Shown: piece after piece, positions 20,677 through 21,513 of the stretch | How positions within the stretch are numbered: the first letter of the stretch is position 1 | Layout of the letters: each line of letters opens with the position of its first letter | Origin: Cudoniella acicularis | Taxonomy: Eukaryota > Ascomycota > Leotiomycetes > Helotiales > Helotiaceae | Assembly (NCBI GenBank): GCA_013054445.1 | Contig: JAAMPI010000991.1 | Location: 1 to 21,513, forward strand | Direction of reading: 5' to 3' | Length of the DNA stretch: 21,513 nucleotides | Made by a program: the position numbers and the translations under genes | The notes under the pieces: model-generated | Databases searched by the model: none | Told to the model about the DNA's origin: nothing | What the model saw: the letters and a program-made list of their open reading frames with translations, nothing else

Positions 20677-21334
20677 CAGACAGAAGCAACCACACGTGAC
20701 CGAGTTTAGGATCTCGATAAATCGCCGATGTCCGAGCGTCAGGCAACCTCAAATAAAAATCTCGACCAGGTTAGCAAGTCAGATGGATGCTCTGATTGGC
20801 TACCAGACCTGTCAGAGTAGGGGCGCCTGCAAAACGACATCAGTGTCCAAGGTTCTGCAGACAGGTCTTGCATCATAGTCGGGCAACTTGGCATGAAATC
20901 GAGAAATAAAATCAGGGGTCTTCATTGCTGCTATGCGGACTGATGGAATGTTCTAGCTCGATTGAAGCCTTTGCAGGCCAGAAGCTTCGAAGAACTCGTT
21001 TGATGGAGACATACCGGTAGGTATTGGAAGTAGTTCGAGCTGACGACCTATTTACCTGCAGTACTGACTGACGCACAAAGAGCAAGAGGGAAAATAAACC
21101 AACTAATTGGCCACATTTTGAGAAGACAATGCCTGAGGCGAGCGACGCCGAGCTTCCATATGATTGGCCTCTCGTCCGTTCCAGAGCGGGAAGCCAGCTT
21201 TCGAAGCTTGTGCTCTCGATCGGTACGCCTCAAGCTCTCAGTCACTTCTCCGATTTTTCTCGATCTTGAAACCCCTTGCAAATGCACTGCGATCGGGATA
21301 ACTTCACATCATCTTTGAGTGCGCCGGATTCCAA

Positions 21335-21513
21335 ATGGCCCAGCATGCCCAGCATGCCCCGTTCCCCCCTTCGATGCCGTCGCCAACCAGGCCAGACGGA
21401 TCTCCCGTGGTTTCACCCTGCTCTCCAGCTCAACGTGCATTGTACGATTCTAACGTTGTTTCTCGATCGCCATTCTCGTCGAATGCTGGAAGCTCGTCAA
21501 ACCCCCCCCCCCT
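21335..21513 (+). CDS. N-terminal fragment of a Ser/Pro-rich protein, runs off the window
   Basis: From the ATG at 21335 the frame stays open to the window end (59 full codons). The upstream in-frame stop TAA at 21299-21301 and the absence of an earlier in-frame ATG fix this start. The peptide begins MAQHAQHAPFPPSMPSPTRP and continues rich in Ser, Pro and Asn, typical of the disordered N-terminus of a large fungal regulatory or RNA-binding protein. The codons for the AQH repeat come from a tandem CCCAGCATG duplication. The window ends in a run of 11 C (21502-21512) encoding prolines. I do not recognise the family. No stop is seen, so it is partial at its 3' end. Confidence 0.5.
   Translation, partial: MAQHAQHAPFPPSMPSPTRPDGSPVVSPCSPAQRALYDSNVVSRSPFSSNAGSSSNPPP

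Larger units (their letters stand above)
19121..21334. other. 2.2-kb stretch without a recognised gene
   Basis: This stretch separates the CoA-transferase start from the partial gene at the right edge, so both promoters should lie here. From 19260 to 19620 it is GC-richer and holds four scattered GATCGAG copies (19421, 19463, 19523, 19568), three of them continuing with similar bases. Beyond 19900 it is AT-rich and includes a degenerate tandem repeat (20351-20535) and an AT microsatellite. Several frames of 60-95 codons exist on both strands, but none resembles a known family or overlaps a plausible splice pattern. A decayed element is possible but not shown. Confidence 0.5.

Noticed and set aside
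1..21513. Search for CRISPR arrays, prokaryotic-type operons, viral genes or a biosynthetic cluster
   Set aside because: Nothing of this kind is visible. Genes are intron-bearing fungal core genes of unrelated function, and repeats are limited to those listed.

Overview
The window looks like nuclear DNA of a filamentous ascomycete (Pezizomycotina; a finer placement such as Leotiomycetes is only a guess). The reasons are intron-containing protein genes on both strands, introns mostly of 45-115 nt with GT...AG borders and CTAAC/CTGAC-type branch points, compact spacing, and closest resemblance to fungal housekeeping families. Gene models were built by hand, joining reading frames at splice sites that restore conserved family motifs.

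Layout from left to right. 1-1117 has no convincing gene. A kinesin with a C-terminal helix-hairpin-helix, Kid/kinesin-10-like (minus, 1118-3465), is followed by a secreted Asp-box (BNR) glycosidase-like gene (minus, 4369-6002). That gene carries a 266-bp foldback, MITE-like element inside its first intron. A divergent promoter region leads to a mitochondrial-type Prx5/Ahp1-class peroxiredoxin (plus, 6573-7349, five exons). Next comes an Ariadne-type RBR E3 ubiquitin ligase (plus, 8421-10204), convergent with exonuclease 1 (EXO1, minus, 10884-13301).

EXO1 shares a bidirectional promoter region with the ribosome-biogenesis factor TMA16 (plus, 13750-14441). This region contains a cell-cycle-box palindrome. 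MAM33/p32 (plus, 14860-15793) follows, then a 2EXR-domain protein (minus, 16263-16967) and succinyl-CoA:3-ketoacid CoA-transferase (minus, 17442-19120). A 2.2-kb non-coding stretch with degenerate tandem repeats and an AT microsatellite leads to the first codons of a Ser/Pro-rich protein that runs off the right edge (plus, 21335 onward).

The genes do not form one pathway or cluster; this is ordinary core-genome territory. Three products (peroxiredoxin, MAM33, CoA-transferase) have mitochondrial-type N-termini, and two (kinesin, EXO1) act on chromosomes. I see no defence system, secondary-metabolite cluster, RNA gene or CRISPR array. The items most worth a second look are the intronic foldback element, the EXO1/TMA16 promoter, an AUG-less in-frame extension upstream of the E3 ligase, and the single-cysteine peroxiredoxin.
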